Of a DNA stretch of 64,000 nucleotides, positions 63,055 through 64,000 are shown piece after piece; position 1 is the first letter of the stretch, and each line of letters begins with the position of its first letter. The translations under genes and the position numbers were made by a program. The notes beneath the pieces are model-generated. The model did not search any database and was not told the DNA's origin. It saw nothing but the letters and a program-made list of their open reading frames with translations. Origin of the DNA: UBA6109 sp035366835 (GTDB lineage: Bacteria; Desulfobacterota; Syntrophia; Syntrophales; UBA6109); contig DAOSIS010000020.1 of assembly GCA_035366835.1 (NCBI GenBank), positions 4,925 through 68,924 of the forward strand, written 5' to 3'.

Positions 63055-63095
63055 GGGCGTTTGTAGATAAAAATCGGCGATCTGTCGAGAAGAAA

Positions 63096-63791
63096 TTACA
63101 GGTCCAGGATGCGCATGGTTCCCCAGTTCCCGCGCCGCGTCTCGTCGCGGAGCGCGCGGGTCAGCAGAAGCAGAAAGTCCCGGCGCGGGATCATCTTTGC
63201 CCCGAGCATCTCCAGATGCCGCGAGGGCATCTGGCAGTCGATGAGGGAAAAACCGCGCCGTCCGAGTGCCGCCGTGAGGGTGATGAGGGCCGCCTTGGAG
63301 GCGTTGCTCACCTTCGAGAACATGGATTCTCCGAAGAAGCAGCCGCCCAGGGAGACGCCGTAGAGGCCGCCCACGAGCCCCCGGTCCGTCCACGTCTCGA
63401 CGGAGTGTGCGTACCCGAGCTCATGAAGGCGGCAGTACGCCTCGATCATCTCAGAGGTGATCCAGGTCCCGGAGGAGGCGGGGCGGCGCTCGCCGCAGGA
63501 TTCCATAACGGAGCGGAAAGCGCGGTCGCAGACGATCTCGAAGGGTTTCTTTTTCAGGAACTGCCTCATGCTGCGATGGACCTGCAGATCGGGGGGAAGG
63601 AGAACGCAGCGCGGGTCGGGAGACCACCAGAGGATCGGCTCGCCCTCCGAATACCACGGAAAAATTCCCTGGGCATAGGCGCAGAGGAGCCGCTCGGGGG
63701 TGAGATCGCCGCCCACGGCGAGGAGCCCCTCTTCGGAGGACAAGTCGGGCGGAGGAAAAACCGGCTCAGGGCCGAGACGGAATACGGGCAT
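63096..63791 (-). CDS. aat: Leucyl/phenylalanyl-tRNA-protein transferase
   Basis: This encodes a 231-residue enzyme that adds Leu or Phe to N-terminal Lys/Arg of proteins, marking them for ClpS/ClpAP degradation. The family signatures are LLAVGGDLTPERLLCAYAQG, GIFPWYSEGEPILWWSPDPR, and GLVGGLYGVSLGGCFFGESM with SKAALITL. Length is typical. It is the first gene after panB on this strand, and the glycosyltransferase gene follows it 41 bases downstream. Confidence 0.96.
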   Translation of the reverse strand: MPVFRLGPEPVFPPPDLSSEEGLLAVGGDLTPERLLCAYAQGIFPWYSEGEPILWWSPDPRCVLLPPDLQVHRSMRQFLKKKPFEIVCDRAFRSVMESCGERRPASSGTWITSEMIEAYCRLHELGYAHSVETWTDRGLVGGLYGVSLGGCFFGESMFSKVSNASKAALITLTAALGRRGFSLIDCQMPSRHLEMLGAKMIPRRDFLLLLTRALRDETRRGNWGTMRILDL

Positions 63792-63836
63792 GGTTCGACG
63801 TCCATTTGCCGGCCGGAGGAAGTCTTTCCCCCACCA

Positions 63837-64000
63837 TCAGAATGCGTGCTCCGGTGCCGGGAATGTTCCGGATCGGACTTCGGTGAGATAGGCCTCCACG
63901 GCTGCACGGATCTGCGTGCCGAGATTCCCGTAGTGCTTCACGAAACGCGGGGAGAGCTTTTCGTACATGCCCAGCATGTCGTTCACGACGAGGACCTGCC
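63837..64000 (-). CDS. panB: 3-methyl-2-oxobutanoate hydroxymethyltransferase, C-terminal end (5' beyond window)
   Basis: The minus strand at the window edge reads QVLVVNDMLGMYEKLSPRFV, then KHYGNLGTQIRAAVEAYLTE and finally PAPEHAF with a TGA stop. This is the conserved C-terminal end of PanB, the ketopantoate-forming enzyme of pantothenate synthesis. About 54 codons are present; the rest lies past base 64000. It suits the coaD gene elsewhere in the window as part of CoA supply. Confidence 0.92.
   Translation of the reverse strand, partial: QVLVVNDMLGMYEKLSPRFVKHYGNLGTQIRAAVEAYLTEVRSGTFPAPEHAF

Overview
The window is a GC-rich chromosomal segment with tightly packed, often 4-base-overlapping operons. 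The order tsf-pyrH-frr-uppS-cdsA-dxr-rseP, then ispG-proS, a bifunctional Rel/Spo enzyme and rph-rdgB-tRNA-Pro, together with psd-pssA, an ADP-forming acetate-CoA ligase fused alpha-beta and an acyl-CoA transferase fused to an acetyltransferase domain, fits an anaerobic Desulfobacterota (former Deltaproteobacteria). I lean towards Syntrophales (Syntrophus/Smithella-like), but that is an inference from gene content and order only.

Layout. 1-19.98 kb (+ strand): core housekeeping block, covering translation (tsf end, frr, proS, rsmD, tsaB), isoprenoid and envelope lipids (uppS, cdsA, dxr, ispG, psd, pssA), rseP, asd, coaD, an aminotransferase, a PurF-like protein that has lost its glutaminase nucleophile, Rel/Spo, a cell-wall amidase, rph, rdgB and tRNA-Pro. 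The rdgB stop codon lies inside the tRNA. 20-32.4 kb (+): an accessory stretch opening with a decayed tyrosine integrase beside tRNA-Pro. It holds a four-PAS histidine kinase with a tandem-receiver regulator, a bacterioferritin/superoxide dismutase/WrbA set, a membrane-anchored PAS-LuxR regulator, an AT-rich gap and a two-gene unit (DUF47/PhoU-like protein plus a ~1030-residue membrane protein of unknown function).

32.5-40.7 kb (-): a probable six-gene operon with one good promoter: CoA-transferase/GNAT, ADP-forming acyl-CoA synthetase, a BioD-like/DRTGG protein, phosphomannomutase/phosphoglucomutase, class II aldolase and an HD phosphohydrolase. It links acyl-CoA energy conservation to gluconeogenic carbon flow. 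40.7-51.1 kb (-): HAD phosphatase, aminotransferase, Nudix hydrolase, YheT-type hydrolase, diguanylate cyclase, CoA-disulfide-reductase-like flavoprotein, tRNA-Met, a secreted TolB-like/FG-GAP protein, a YdcF/ElyC protein and a nitroreductase. 51.3-58.3 kb: purB with a lipoprotein (+), a MITE-like element, nadB (-), then tsaD-DUF2062-rsmA-DUF1460 (+). 58.3-64 kb (-): an outer-membrane barrel, an M15 peptidase, a GNAT-DUF4922 fusion, a two-part glycosyltransferase, aat and the 3' end of panB.

The best candidates for undescribed biology are the PurF-like protein without Cys2, the DUF47-like/giant membrane protein pair at 28.5-32.4 kb and the GNAT-DUF4922 fusion. Mobile-DNA traces are the integrase scar, a 146-bp element with ~20-bp terminal inverted repeats and a ~100-bp dispersed repeat present twice.
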